A stretch of 64,000 nt of DNA, from contig NC_089223.1 in NCBI RefSeq assembly GCF_963924675.1, forward strand, positions 7,204,881 to 7,268,880, written 5' to 3'. Positions 46,199 through 57,898 of this stretch are shown here, piece by piece (the stretch's first letter is position 1; each line of letters opens with the position of its first letter). The notes beneath the pieces are model-generated. The model saw only the letters and a list, made by a program, of their open reading frames with translations. It was not told the DNA's origin and did no database searches. Source of the DNA: Phocoena phocoena. Lineage: Eukaryota > Chordata > Mammalia > Artiodactyla > Phocoenidae. The translations under genes and the position numbers were made by a program.

Positions 46199-48830
46199 GT
46201 AGGGTTTAATATGACGACTTGATTATCTTAAAATCAAACACGCCACATTTCACATCTCCGGGCTTGGTTTTGAACTTTTAATTTAAATATGGATATTAAT
46301 ACATTGTATAGAATTGCTATGTAAGTTAACACTTGTTTATCATTAAACTAGTACCTCATGTTTTAGATTCTTTCCAAAAGGCTGAGTTTATTAACCTAAG
46401 CATGTAAATAAGTTCTTATTATTATGTACATAAACTAGAAAATTGTGCTTCCTACTTTCTACCTCTGTACCTCACAGATAACTGTTTGTTTACTCATTGT
46501 GATGCATTCAAGGTAATCTGACTGAAATACTGTTTTGCATTTACAAATCTGCCTCGATGTATGTTGATTTCTCCATCAATTATGCTTAACCTGTACTTCA
46601 ATTATAAACAGTATTTTACAGTATGTTATATATTTGGTTTCAAAGTGTTAATATCTTATAGCTCTAAAAGCAGAATGGAAAAATGCATAGTACTAGGGAA
46701 ATAAGAGATGTTGTTAGTTTATACTCTTCCCAATAAAAACCTGCAATTAGATTCTCAAAACAATCCTTTAAAATTTTTTTAATTGTTGTCTGGGTTAGTA
46801 GTGGGCACTATAGAGGTCTTTGCTCTTGATGAATCACAAAGTAAATAAAATGAGACTTATGTAGGCAGCGAGTTGCTACCTACATGAATCACTTGTTTCC
46901 TTTTATATTATTCCTGTTGTGTTTTCATCTAGTTGTTTTTATGGTTTGCAAGTGAGAAAATTAGATACTCTGAACTCTTTCTACGGTTCTACATATTTTA
47001 GTTTTTAGCTCTTTAAGATACTGTAATTACTCCAACTCTTTTCATAAAGCTGCAGAGCAATAATCTTCCTGTTTGTTGATGGGCTCCATCATGGGTGGCC
47101 AAGGTCAAAGTATTGTTCAGAGCACCTCAGTAGCAATGAGAGCTTCTTAGACAGATGGGTCTCCTTTAGGGGAAACCACTTTATGCCCGCGTGGCCATCA
47201 AGAACTTTTGCTAAAGTAGACAGGATGGTGAGTCAGTTTTCAGGCATCAAAATCAAAGACCCACTCTGCCACAAAGAGAGGTGACAGAGGACCCCAGACA
47301 GCTTCTCCAGGACTCTAGCCTTACTCTGTGTAATGTTTATTTTAGTGTCAGATATTCAATAAGGATGCAATAAATCGTGGCTAGTGACGATAAAATGCAG
47401 AATCTACCTTCAGAGTATAGTATATGACATGCGTTTCATACATCTTAAATATTACTTTTCCCAGTGTGTTTATGGGAAAATTCCCATTCCCATTACATAT
47501 TGCTTCTAAAATGTTGCCCAAACTGTCGCTCTGGAGGAGAGAGCACTCTCAGTTAAATGTGTTTGTCAGTGCCAGTGCTGGGTGTTAGTGGCTTTCAGCT
47601 AAGTCTGTTCAACTTCTATTAAAATAGGATTTTATCAAATAGAATAAAATTAAGATTCGATTTCACAATCGCTTTCCTTTTACCTATGAGGAATCTATGT
47701 GGAACTGAGATCTTGGCCTGGCTGCAAACCCCAGGACTGTTCACAATGTATTCCTATTCTGACAATTACATCTTCAATTCTTCCATAAAATTGAAGTCTC
47801 CATCACGACTATCACCCTGACCTTGGAGAGCCCCACATCCATTCCATGACAACCTCCCACATCAGTGATGGAAAGCTTAAATGGAGCTGGAGAACAATGT
47901 AACTTGAGGAAATGTCCCCCTGATATTCCACGATGAACTCTGATAACTCTTCTCATAGAATCATCCTTAAACATGGAATTTGGGTGCTACATGTTATGAG
48001 AATAATACTTCACATGTCATGGATCTTTTCACACACATAAAAAATATCAAGTATTCTAAGATATCCATGGGAAAATGCCTCCTAGTCTACATTTTACAAA
48101 CAAACTTTTTATTATTATTATTATTTTTTTTTTTTTGTGTGTGTGTGTGTGTGTGGTATGCGGGCCTCTCACTGTTGTGGCCTCTCCCGCCGCGGAGCAC
48201 AGGCTCCGGACGTGCAGGCTCAACGGCCATGGCTCACGGGCCCAGCCGCTCTGCGGCATGTGGGATCCTCCCGGACCGGGGCACGAACCCGTGTTCCCTG
48301 CATCGGCAGGCGGACTCTCAACCACTGCGCCACCAGGGAAGCCCACAAACAAACTTTTACTTCAAAAGCTATAGAGAAGCTGGAAACAGCCTGTAGGATA
48401 ATTGGCATAAAAGCAGCCATCTGAATGTATTCAGTTTTTGCTTAGTTTTTAATTATAAACAAAACAAACAGGTCATCTAACTGCACTAGCTAATGTTTCT
48501 ACGTCAAGGGCATCAGGAGGCTTCCACACCCCAACATGAAGTACACTGAACATGCAAGCCTGTGGCAGTGATGAAATGGTCTTCCACTGACAAATCAGAG
48601 CAGACAGGTTAAAACCAAATATGGAACTCATGATTATTCAAATAGATGGATAAAGTCAGTCTTCTACCACTTACACAGAAGGAACAATTTGAGAACAAAA
48701 GCAGAAATTTGGTCCTACTTAGACAAAACTCTAATTGGACAAAAATGAGAACAATTAAGTCGCCTAGTATGAGCAAAAAAGGGTACATTCTTAGTTTTAC
48801 TCACTAACTTTACCACTTCATTCATTCCAG
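46199..48830 (+). other. IBSP: IBSP intron 1
   Basis: Donor gtaggg at 46199, acceptor ttccag ending at 48830. It is AT-rich and contains one antisense CHR SINE (48,096-48,358). No other feature recognised. Confidence 0.8.
48096..48358 (-). mobile_element. CHR-type SINE in IBSP intron 1, antisense, with 14-bp target-site duplication
   Basis: The antisense body ends in the complement of 'ggcttccctggtggcgcag'. Its tail on the + strand is a composite of ATT repeats, poly(T) and a GT microsatellite (48,110-48,156). The perfect 14-bp direct repeat acaaacaaactttt lies at 48096-48109 and 48345-48358. The ORFs of about 100 codons on both strands are SINE readings. Confidence 0.97.
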
Positions 48831-48891
48831 AAGCAAAATGAAGACGGTTTTAATTCTGCTCAGCATTTTGGGAATGGCCTGTGCTCTCTCA
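48831..48891 (+). CDS. IBSP: IBSP exon 2 (start codon and signal peptide)
   Basis: The acceptor AG is at 48829-48830; seven UTR bases precede ATG at 48838-48840. It codes for residues 1-18, including the whole hydrophobic signal peptide. Donor gtaagt at 48892. Confidence 0.95.
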
Positions 48892-51800
48892 GTAAGTCCT
48901 TTATTCAGAACCTACAGTTATTTCCATTTCTGTCTTTTTGTATTGAGAGAATATGTAACAATTAAATGCTCTTTTAAACAGATGAAAAATTTGCATCGAA
49001 GAGGCAAATTAGAAGATTCTGAAGAAAATGGGGTAATTCACCTTAGCATACTTCCTTGGCTTGACTACACTCCCTCTAGACTTACTGCACATGAGACATG
49101 AATGTACCGTTTATTGTGTTCATGCAGGTCTATAAGTACAGGCCCCGATATTACCTTTACAAGCACGCCTACTTTTATCCTCCTCTAAAACGATTTCCGG
49201 TTCAGGTAAGTGTACAACTTAATTTTCCTTCTCACCCATTACAATTGAAAGGGAATGAAATTTAACTGTAAAACACCTAAATTCAACTCTCCCTGAAATT
49301 CAGCCAGAAAGACCACTGACTACAAACAGTTTGTTTTTAACATAATAAAATAAAATTTATTCCTAAGGTTTTCTTGTAAAGCAGAGCCACACACAGAGAG
49401 AGTAAACTCATTTGGGCCCAGTCTAGAGTGACACAATGAAAGCACACACGGCAGAACATTGAGTTCAGGTGTTTTGTCTAATTCACTGACGAAAGTGGAC
49501 AATTTTATCTGTTGTTGACATTTAAGTCAGTGATAAGGCCACTAACTGCCGTATTATACAGTCATATAACTGTTTTATATCCAATAATTTAGACGCTTTT
49601 AATTTAGGGGAAAAAATTGACTTCATAAACAACGAAGAGCATTAAAAAAATTCCTGATAACCACTGGTTTGCTGAAGAGTTTCTGAACCTTTGACCTGTG
49701 TAGTTCACTAGAACAATACATCATATTGGAGCATAACTCTAATGGAAAGTGTAGCTCAAGAATGCAGAGGAAAGAGAGAAATTCATGAGGCAAACTAAAA
49801 ACCTCGTGAGAAAAACAAAACATCCTTAAAATCTGTAAACAAACAAACAAAAAATAACTGAACACTAAAAATAAGAGTTTCTGTTTTTACTGAGTTACCT
49901 GTGAAGAGGGTTCTGAAAACTAGAGGGTGTGGTGCTGATTTTAAATAGACAACAAACCAGAACTGTGCTATTTTTATTACTATACAGTCTGGGCTCAGGG
50001 CACCAATTATGCACCATCTGACCCCCGTCTTCTGAGACACTAAAAGCAGTAAGGCCGCTGAAAACGATGCCTTAGGGCAGTGGCTTGGCATAGTATCCTG
50101 CCATATGTTGGACTAACCCACTTCCAACTCATACAATGGTAGGAAATGATCATCTTAAAGTATTTCTAGCACCATAATAATTATGGGGAATGTGTATGGC
50201 CACTGAAATATGAGCACCAATGATACAAGAGTTGTGGGTTTTCAGAATTGCCTTCCATTCTTTGGTTTGCCCATAAATAAACATTGCTCATTTGAAACTT
50301 TGTTGTCTTTCTTAAACTTAAATGGAAATGACGATACATTTACGTTTCGGACTACCTCTTCAACTTTTCTAAAATATCATATACTTGGAGGTATTCCCAC
50401 CTAAAAATTTTTATAGATATCTACGTGTGGCCCAATTCAAATGTCTGTAGTGAAAAGACAGTAGGAGAGGTAATATTTTTCCTTACTGACAGACCCAAAG
50501 TTCATAGATTTTTAAGCAGATCTTTAATATACAAAATTTCTACAGATTATATGCAGATAGATTTATCTCAACCAATGTAGAATTTGTAAATAAGACAGTT
50601 GTTTCAAAATATAATCCAATAAAATATATCTCCTGATCCAACAGTCTGATCTAGTATTGATGATCTATCATCCCACTTTACAAAGTTTGATTTCCAAGAT
50701 TTTTCTCCTTACACGTCTACTTATATGTTTCCAGGGCTCCTTATTATTTATCTCCTTAAGTCTGTTACGTATTTAGCGCCCAGACCATCGCCCCAAACGC
50801 ATTAAGCCGCAGTGGCTTCGAAGTTCGTGTTTTATTCAAACTGATCTGTGTTTATATACAATCTTTTCTAAAATACCAACTTGCATGAAATAGCTTATGT
50901 TGATTGCAAGGCTGTCAGTCCATTGTAGCTTACCTGCTTGGCTACAGAAATGTAAGTATCAATAAGCGGAACACCCTAAGCATTTTTAACTGAGGAAATT
51001 GTTTTTTTATGATTAAAATGATACTTGGTTAGTGTGTGAACTCTTAGACAGCAGGGACTTTATCTTAAATTTCTTTTATCAGACTCATCTCAGTTATCAC
51101 AGTACTCGACATGGGGAACTGCCCGTACTTCCAACTTCCTCTCTTGTACGACCTTCATTCTCAGTACAATGCCTGGAATATATATTTCGGAAGGGAATAA
51201 ACGCAGTAGGGATAGAAGTTGGAAGGAGTATATGAAAGACTTCCAAAAGAATCAATAGGACTTGTTGACAAGTTGGTAATAAGGTGTAAATGAAAGAAAG
51301 GAAAATAAGAAATGCTAAGTCTTCAAGGCATTTCATGCAGTTTTAAAACTGTCCTCACTGCAGATACTAATTGAAGAGTGAAATGGTTGGAGTAAGATGA
51401 AAGCTAGAGGTAAGGAAAGCTTGTAAAATGACTAAAACATTCCCATTGAGACAAAGTATGCTGTCCTCTCTATATAATTTAACTAACAAACAGAAATAGT
51501 TCCAATAGAATCTAATGCTTTATTCACCTCTGGGCTAGGGGAGGCACAGCCATTAAGGTCATAGCAGTGGAAGAGCAGGTCTAATTATTCTCTTTTCCAC
51601 CCAAGATTATTCTTGGCTCAAGGAGACAAGCATTCCTTTCCTTGGGTGGATGGCTTGGCCATCTGAAGAATGAGCCCAGCAGGGAGAGCCCTGAGCAGGG
51701 CTGGGACATGAATATTCCCTCATGTTGATCTCTATCCCTAAGGTTCTTCTGCAGCTATGTTTTCTAAGACCGATGGTACTTAACTGAGTCACCAGAATCA

Positions 51801-52140
51801 AAGATAAATTTGCAGAGCAGAAAACGACAGAATCTTAAGTTAGGTATCTACTCGTATGTTTAGTGTCATTAAGGAGTGGTTGCAGAAGACAGAAGGAAAG
51901 TTCAATTTGGATTAACATTGGGAGAAAGAGGAAAAATCTCCTCCGCTGTCTTAAAGGCTCAGATAACAGATGTTTAGATATACCTTTCCTTTTAAAAAGT
52001 AGCAAAGCTCATTAACTTATAATTTTATTTTTATATGCAGACTCCTCGGTTTAATTTATTCTCATTCAATATTGAGCTTTTTAGAGGAATGGTACTCATA
52101 AATTTCCTAAATGAGTAAATGAATTTTTCTCTTATATAAC

Positions 52141-52185
<45 letters not shown>

Positions 52186-54753
52186 CATTTTAGGCATTAG
52201 CTTTAATTAGATTAGAAGGTACTAAAAATTATATGCAAATTTAATTTCAAGTCAAATTCTAAGTTAAATTCACCAAGAGAGCTCAATATTTATGAAAATC
52301 ATCCAGTAACAACTTATATTTTGTAAAAAGCCTAGTTATCATTTCATTCATATTTTATAAAGAAAATAAAACAATGAGATCGATGTTTTAGCTCAAGACT
52401 TGCCTTGAACTGGTTGGAAAATTCACAACCGTGTGGGCTTAGATTCCTTCTTTGTAAAATAAAAAAAACTGGACCAGATAATTCTCATTCTCTCAGAGCT
52501 AAGCCATTCTGCCATTCATTGCCCTCGTTTTTACGTACAAAATATTTCAACACACTGTCAATGCTTTCGAGGTTAAAAATGGAATATTTCAATGCATATC
52601 TCGATCACCGTAAAATGCCCCTTTCTCTCTAACCTTGTTTTGCAGATGTCCAATCTCCTCATATCTTTCTCACAGTAGCATGAGAACTGTTCTAAGTAAA
52701 TAAATATGTATGTACACATATATTCGTATGTCTATGAGTTCATGTATACATTTTTTTTTAGAGCAGTAGTGACTTATCTGAAGAAAATGGAAATGGTGAG
52801 AGCTCAGAAGAGGAGGAAGAAAAGGTAAGGAATCTCTGCAGGTTTTTTCATAGCGAACCAGGCAGCACAAAAAACAAATAGAAACTAGTCTCCTGTAGTC
52901 TACACTCAGCAAATAGACATTGCCAGGTTACCAACTGCCCACAGCCTTCTATTTTGGACAAGGAGAATATTATTTAAATGAGGATTAAATAAAATGACCT
53001 GCTTAAAACACTATTACAGTTTGGGGATAAAGTTACGTGTAAGTTGTATATGAATATAAAAGTATCTCCATTTTAAGTGGAAGAAATGTAAACTCGGAGA
53101 GGAGGAAAGAAAGTATTGTTTACATTTAGGTGGATAGAGCACGATGGTAAAAGACAAATACACAATAATCCTAAACTTAGTGCAATACTTGTTTTAATGA
53201 CTAAACTTTAAAAATTCAGTTTAATCAGTGGGTAGTATACGAAAGCTAATCTCATATCCTCTACACTGTTATTGTGATTTATCTGCCTTTCTTGACTCAC
53301 AAAGCAGGGCTGTTCTTTCTGATTGGAATTTTATATGTCTTTTTGCCTACTAATAAAATTCATGTTTTCACAGAAATGCAAATGCTCAAGATGTATAAAT
53401 ACCTTCCTATATAGTACTACAAATTAGTATAGCTCATGGCTAAAATTCATCTATATAACTTGGAAATTGTGCTAACATGTTTATAACTGACATTCTTGCC
53501 CACAGAAACATAGTAATTAGGTACATTTTCCTGGGTAGTCAATTATAGCTATCCACTGGTTTGGGAACCTTCTAAATTCAGGTATTCTTAGATGCTATTT
53601 ATGAAGGGACAATGACAGTCTAAAATGGATCAAAATGTCTGCTCAAAATGGATAAACGTCTGCTCTCTTGAAAACAAAATGGTGTGGGAACTTTAAAAGT
53701 GACGCATAATTAGTCTGATTTTTTTTAAACCATAAAAGTAACTTTTTTAGTACCACAATTTATCCTAATAGCTTTTAAAGGGGTACCTTACAAGAATGTC
53801 AAGCCAGTACCAGGAAAAATGCCACCTACTAAATCCCACAAAATTTTGCCTGGAGTTCCACATAGCAATCTTACACAAGAACTAAGCTAGGGTAATCCAT
53901 TTAACCACAGCTGCTTGCTGTACAGAGACTGTAAAATTGCCTTACCAGCTAGATTTCCCAGTTAGACTGCATATCTTTTGACAGTGGTTCTTCATTTGTT
54001 GCGATGGTGGTTGGGATGGAGAAACATTAAGGTTCCTTTAGAATTCTGATGAAATTTCACGTACTCGATATTTTACCAACAATCTCTGAACATTTCTGGT
54101 CCTCCCAGAACTTATCTGCAAACTCCCCATGACCCGGGAGACTAGAGGCCATAGGTAACAATCCTCGCTTTGAGGGTCAACAGTGCTGTACCCTCTTTTG
54201 CATCTCTTCACACCGCCCAGCCCAGTTTCTTATACATATATAGTGCCCAGTCAATATTTGGTGGTTTGGTTTTGAAACTTCAGAGGAATAAATGCTCCAA
54301 AGACCATTCATTCAAAGTGATGAAGAAACCTGGGAGTCTTCCATCCTGAAGAGACTTTAGAACCTCTTTTGTCCCCATCTCTTCCTGAGAATTTCACTGG
54401 CAATTCAGATTAACTACAGAGTCTCCAGGAATGTATTCCCATGAGAAGGTGCTAAGGCATATCTTCTATTTGGTGATCGTATATGTTTTTCCCCTCTCCT
54501 AAATTATTCAGTCTCACATTTATAAAACTTTTATTGAAATATAATGTACATAACACAATGATCATAAGTTTATAGATGACTGAAATTTCAGAAATTGAGC
54601 ACTTAAGGGTAACCAGCACCCATAGAAAAAAGCAGCACATGTTTTGTGCTCCATTCCATCTGTTAATCAACCACCACCAAAGGCAACTGCTATGTTGACT
54701 CCTAACAGATAGGTTGCTTCTGGCTCTTTTTGTGTTCCATATATATATATATA

Positions 54754-54792
<39 letters not shown>

Positions 54793-57251
54793 TGTATGGA
54801 ATCATGCAGCGTAAATTCTTTTGCATGTGGCCTCCACAATCTCTTGAAAAACACATTGAAATGAATTCCGCTTTCCAGTACTCATTTAAAGTAAATAAAT
54901 TCTGTGTATGAATTCCTGACTTTCGGTATTAGCTGTGAATTACTTTGAGAGGTCACCTCAATCAACAAACAATTGCCTAACAACATGGAGAAAAGGCAAA
55001 ATAGTAAAATGTTAAAGATGATAATAACATTCATCGAGGAGTAGTAATTTTTAAAAAACATCTCCTGCAATAACATAATGTATCGCTAAGGATTTCTTGG
55101 AGTGTTTGGTTTCTTCTTTGCCCAGAAAAATTGTGTGTCAAATGCCTGACATCTTTTGAATACTGCACACATCTCAAAACTGGCTTATATACTGGCAGAT
55201 GGATTTTGAATTTAATATGTCTCTTTTTCTTTAAATACTCCTGAAAGTAAATGAAATACATTCACTTCTTTTTGATAGTAAATATGACATGCAATCAACT
55301 TGTTTGAAGAGAGGGGCTTCTATAAGGAATTCTTTTCTGAAAAAATATCCTAGGTATAGTGTGGACAATTCACATAAATCCTCCTTGCCATCAAAAACGT
55401 CATGGTGCACAGAAAGGGCCCAGGTTTGTTTTTTTTTTTTAATTAGAAGGATACAGTTTCATCACTTACTATGAGACTTTAAACACGTTATTTAACTTTT
55501 CTGAGCTCACTTTCCTTTTCTAAAGGGTGTGAGTTACAACCCTACCTTAAAAGACTGCTCTAAGGAATTTAAAAATAGGTATAAAGTTCTCAGCTTATTT
55601 GTCAGCAAATACAATAATTAATGAACTGTCATGTCGTAGCAGCTATTAACAAGACTTTCAGAGCCTAAGCTATGTATTGTATGATACCATATAGTCAGAT
55701 ATGCTGAAATTATTACACAAATATTTTTGAATTGATTAAACAGAATACATAAATATCTAAAACACACTATAGTGAGGTAAATAGTATGAGAAAACTTTGA
55801 ATTGAGTTCTGAGAAGTGAGAGGTGCAAATGGCATAAGAGGAAGCAGAATTGTCAACACTGGGTGACAAGCTGGCTGAGGGATATGGAGGACGTTCTTTC
55901 CAATAATGGTTCACGACTACAACAAATCTTGAGTTATCTTCTAGCTTAAATAAATTTTCTTGCTCTGGACACTTACCCCAGGAGACTTCAAATGAAGAAG
56001 AAAACAATGCAGAGAATGAAGATTCTGATGGAAATGAAGACGAAGAGTCAGAGGCTGAGAACACCACCCTTTCCATTACCACACTTGGTTATGGAGAGGA
56101 GACCGCACCTGGAACAGGGTATATAGGTCTAGCTGCCATCCAGCTTCCCACGCAGGTAACAATTCCTCCAAGGTGTTCAATCTGCTCTCATTGCTTTACT
56201 GAAGTCTGAGGTTATCCTGACACTCTACACACAGTATTTTATATTATCTTCATTAACTCAATGAAAAAGTAAGAGCAGGTACAATGTCCCTGTTTACAAA
56301 TAAGGAAAGGTTTTTCCCATGGAAGTTCTCTTTCCATGTTCTTATACTGACTTTCAATATTATCACAGAAGACTAAGGAGAAGCATCTTAGCAATGGATA
56401 AAAGGTCCTGAGAGATGCCATAGCATTTCTGGGAAGAGGATTCCAAGACAGAGAAAGTGAGTAGCAAAGCTATAGAAAGCATCTCCCACAGAGACTTATT
56501 TTATCAGGTACCTTTTTTCTCCCTCAAAACCCAATGACAAAGGTACTAATTCTGAATTTTTAAAAACCCACCAATTCTTCGGTAACTTAAATTGGCTTCA
56601 ATTAAGAATTACATGTAGGACAAGGCTGTCAGTACAGCCTATGTTGGATGAAATAATGGCCTTAAGTTTTATGTTTTTCACACCTAAATTTGGATTCCTT
56701 CAAACTTTCCCTTATAGGCTGGGGATATAGGAAAGAAGGCTACAAAAGAGGAGGAAAGTGATGAAGAAGGAGGGGAAGAAAATGAAGATGAAGCAGAAGT
56801 GGATGATAATGAGGAGGGCGTAAATGGCACTAGCGCCAACAGCACAGAGATAGACAATGGCCACGGCAGCAGCGGTGGGGACAATGGAGAGGAAGAAGGC
56901 GAAGAAGGTGTCACCGAAGCCAATGCAGAAGGAACCACAGCGGCTGGAGGCCAGGACAATGGTGGCTCTAAGGCAACTACCTCTCCGAATGGTGGATTTG
57001 AACCTACAGCTCCACCCCAGGAGATCTACGGAACTACCCCGCCACCATCTGGGGAAACTACCACCCCTGGACATGAGGGGGAGTATGAACAGACAGGCAC
57101 CAATGAGTACGACAACGGGTATGAAATCTACGAAAATGAAAATGGAGAACCTCGTGGGGACAATTACCGAGCCTATGAGGATGAGTACAGCTACTATAAA
57201 GGGCGGAGCTACGACGGCTATGACGGTGAAGATTACTACTACCACCAGTGA
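48838..57251 (+). CDS. IBSP: Integrin-binding sialoprotein (bone sialoprotein, BSP), 317 aa, six coding exons
   Basis: IBSP is a secreted acidic SIBLING/SCPP phosphoglycoprotein of mineralising bone matrix. It nucleates hydroxyapatite, binds collagen and engages integrin alphaV-beta3 through RGD. Coding exons: 48838-48891, 48982-49032, 49128-49205, 52762-52824, 55982-56155, 56718-57251 (18+17+26+21+58+177 aa). All internal introns are GT-AG and phase 0. A signal peptide covers about residues 1-16 (MKTVLILLSILGMACA). A basic/aromatic collagen-binding region follows (about 36-61, rich in Tyr and Arg). Acidic stretches lie at about 68-110 and 151-174, N-glycosylation sequons at N109, N176 and N181, and RGD at 286-288 within a Tyr-rich C-terminus with likely sulfation sites. 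The length equals human BSP. The start is set by the signal peptide directly after exon 2's acceptor. Oddity: poly-Glu runs are short. No frameshift or stop was found. Confidence 0.97.
48892..48981 (+). other. IBSP: IBSP intron 2 (90 bp, frame-preserving, no stop)
   Basis: The length is divisible by three and the exon 2 frame stays open through it into exon 3. If retained it would add 30 residues rather than truncating the protein. Confidence 0.9.
48982..49032 (+). CDS. IBSP: IBSP exon 3
   Basis: Residues 19-35, 'MKNLHRRGKLEDSEENG'. Contains the conserved SEE acidophilic-kinase phosphorylation context at Ser31. Donor gtaatt at 49033. Confidence 0.95.
49128..49205 (+). CDS. IBSP: IBSP exon 4 (collagen-binding region)
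   Basis: Residues 36-61: an aromatic/basic block ('YRPRYYLYKHAYFYPPLKR') matching the collagen-binding segment of BSP. Acceptor gcag ends at 49127; donor gtaagt at 49206. Intron 3 is 95 bp (49033-49127). Confidence 0.95.
49206..52761 (+). other. IBSP: IBSP intron 4
   Basis: 3.6 kb. Contains a (AC)20 microsatellite at 52144-52183 and possibly an L2 3' end near 51,040-51,200. Otherwise unassigned, AT-rich. Acceptor is a poly(T) tract ending at 52761. Confidence 0.8.
52762..52824 (+). CDS. IBSP: IBSP exon 5 (first acidic run)
   Basis: Residues 62-82, 'SSSDLSEENGNGESSEEEEE' then Lys82. Contains clustered SxE/SSE phosphorylation contexts and only five consecutive Glu (77-81). Donor gtaagg at 52825. 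An alternative AG two bases downstream of the acceptor exists but would shift the frame. Confidence 0.95.
54500..54860 (-). repeat. Old LINE-1 3'-UTR fragment, antisense, with (TA)n(CA)n
   Basis: 'aacttttattgaaatataat', 'gtaaccagcacccatag' and 'ttttgcatgtggcctcc' suggest an antisense L1M 3' UTR. The dinucleotide tract at 54,738-54,790 has expanded inside it. Confidence 0.5.
55455..55600 (+). repeat. MIR SINE fragment in IBSP intron 5
   Basis: 'catcacttactatgagactt', 'cacgttatttaacttttctg' and 'tactctaaggaat'-like sequence follow the MIR centre order. Confidence 0.5.
55982..56155 (+). CDS. IBSP: IBSP exon 6
   Basis: Residues 83-140: an acidic start ('ETSNEEENNAENEDSDGNED'), sequon N109-T-T, then the conserved 'TTLGYGEE' and 'GLAAIQLP' segments. 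Acceptor cccag ends at 55981; donor gtaaca at 56156. Confidence 0.95.
56156..56717 (+). other. IBSP: IBSP intron 6
   Basis: 562 bp, no repeat recognised. Acceptor cttatag ends at 56717. Confidence 0.85.
56718..57251 (+). CDS. IBSP: IBSP exon 7, coding part (second acidic run, glycosylation sites, RGD)
   Basis: Residues 141-317 and TGA at 57249-57251. Shows 'KATKEEESDEEGGEENEDE', where the long poly-Glu of other mammals is interrupted, sequons N176 and N181, the conserved 'TTSPNGGFEPT', and 'NGEPRGDNYRAYEDEYSYY' with RGD at 286-288. It ends Tyr-Tyr-Tyr-His-Gln. The 191-codon minus ORF here is an antisense shadow. Confidence 0.97.
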   Translation, partial: AGDIGKKATKEEESDEEGGEENEDEAEVDDNEEGVNGTSANSTEIDNGHGSSGGDNGEEEGEEGVTEANAEGTTAAGGQDNGGSKATTSPNGGFEPTAPPQEIYGTTPPPSGETTTPGHEGEYEQTGTNEYDNGYEIYENENGEPRGDNYRAYEDEYSYYKGRSYDGYDGEDYYYHQ

Positions 57252-57680
57252 AGGCCCAGACTGGGATGAATTCATCCGTTCCGGCACTCTGTGTGGTTAC
57301 CGTTTTCAAAGTTCAACTCAGGAAGGTGCAATGTAACAAATGTGCATATTATAATGTGGAACGGTGCTGCCGTTCCAAAGTGGCTAACCAATGCGTGAGA
57401 TCGTGTGGGACTGAATGTTTTGAGGTTGTAGTTCTATAAACAGCGTTTTTAACGTGTTTGCGCTAATGGCTAAAACATACCCTTTGTTCGAGCGGTGCTT
57501 CTTAGAAGAGATTCACTGACATCAGTAACACTGTATACGATAAATGTGTAGTTCTCTAATCACACTACCTATCCATCACTGTATATTAGGTTTAATTATC
57601 ATCCTCATGTATTTTGATGTGACCTGTATGTATATTCTATCTATGGGTTTTATCACAAATAAAAACGCAATCCTTCAAAT
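57252..57680 (+). other. IBSP: IBSP 3' UTR
   Basis: Follows TGA directly. AT-rich toward its end. Ends shortly after the AATAAA at 57658-57663; the exact cleavage site is inferred. Confidence 0.8.
57658..57663 (+). terminator. IBSP: IBSP polyadenylation signal AATAAA
   Basis: Canonical hexamer in 'cacaaataaaaacgc', followed by a short GU-containing stretch ('atgtgttat') from about 57,679. Cleavage is expected at about 57,675-57,685. Confidence 0.85.
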
Positions 57681-57898
57681 GTGTTATAATGAAGAAGAAG
57701 AATGAGAGATTCAGAATGAAAAGAAGTGAGACCAGTGGGATGACGATTCAGCTAAAGTATGAAAGCTTATTTTCTCTATGGTTTAAAACTAAGAAGGACG
57801 ATAGACATCTTTTTCATGGATAAATCAGCATAACTAAGATTTTGAAATGCTTGTGGGCGGGCTCAGCCATATATATCAGGGAAATAAACAGCTTTTAT
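57681..57898. other. IBSP 3' flank, nothing recognised
   Basis: Purine-rich spacer. No gene seen. Confidence 0.4.

Larger units (their letters stand above)
52825..55981 (+). other. IBSP: IBSP intron 5
   Basis: 3.2 kb with an antisense old LINE-1 segment (about 54,500-54,860) that contains a TA/CA microsatellite (54,738-54,790), and a MIR (about 55,455-55,600). The 154-codon minus ORF at 55618-56082 overlaps exon 6 in antisense and is not a gene. Confidence 0.8.

Noticed and set aside
52144..52183. CRISPR-like regular repetition
   Set aside because: A simple (AC)n microsatellite in an intron; no spacers, and the genome is mammalian.
55618..56082. 154-codon minus ORF
   Set aside because: Overlaps IBSP exon 6 in antisense; no independent support.
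56712..57287. 191-codon minus ORF with membrane-like segments
   Set aside because: Antisense shadow of IBSP exon 7; Glu/Asp codons read backwards give Phe/Leu/Ile/Val/Ser.
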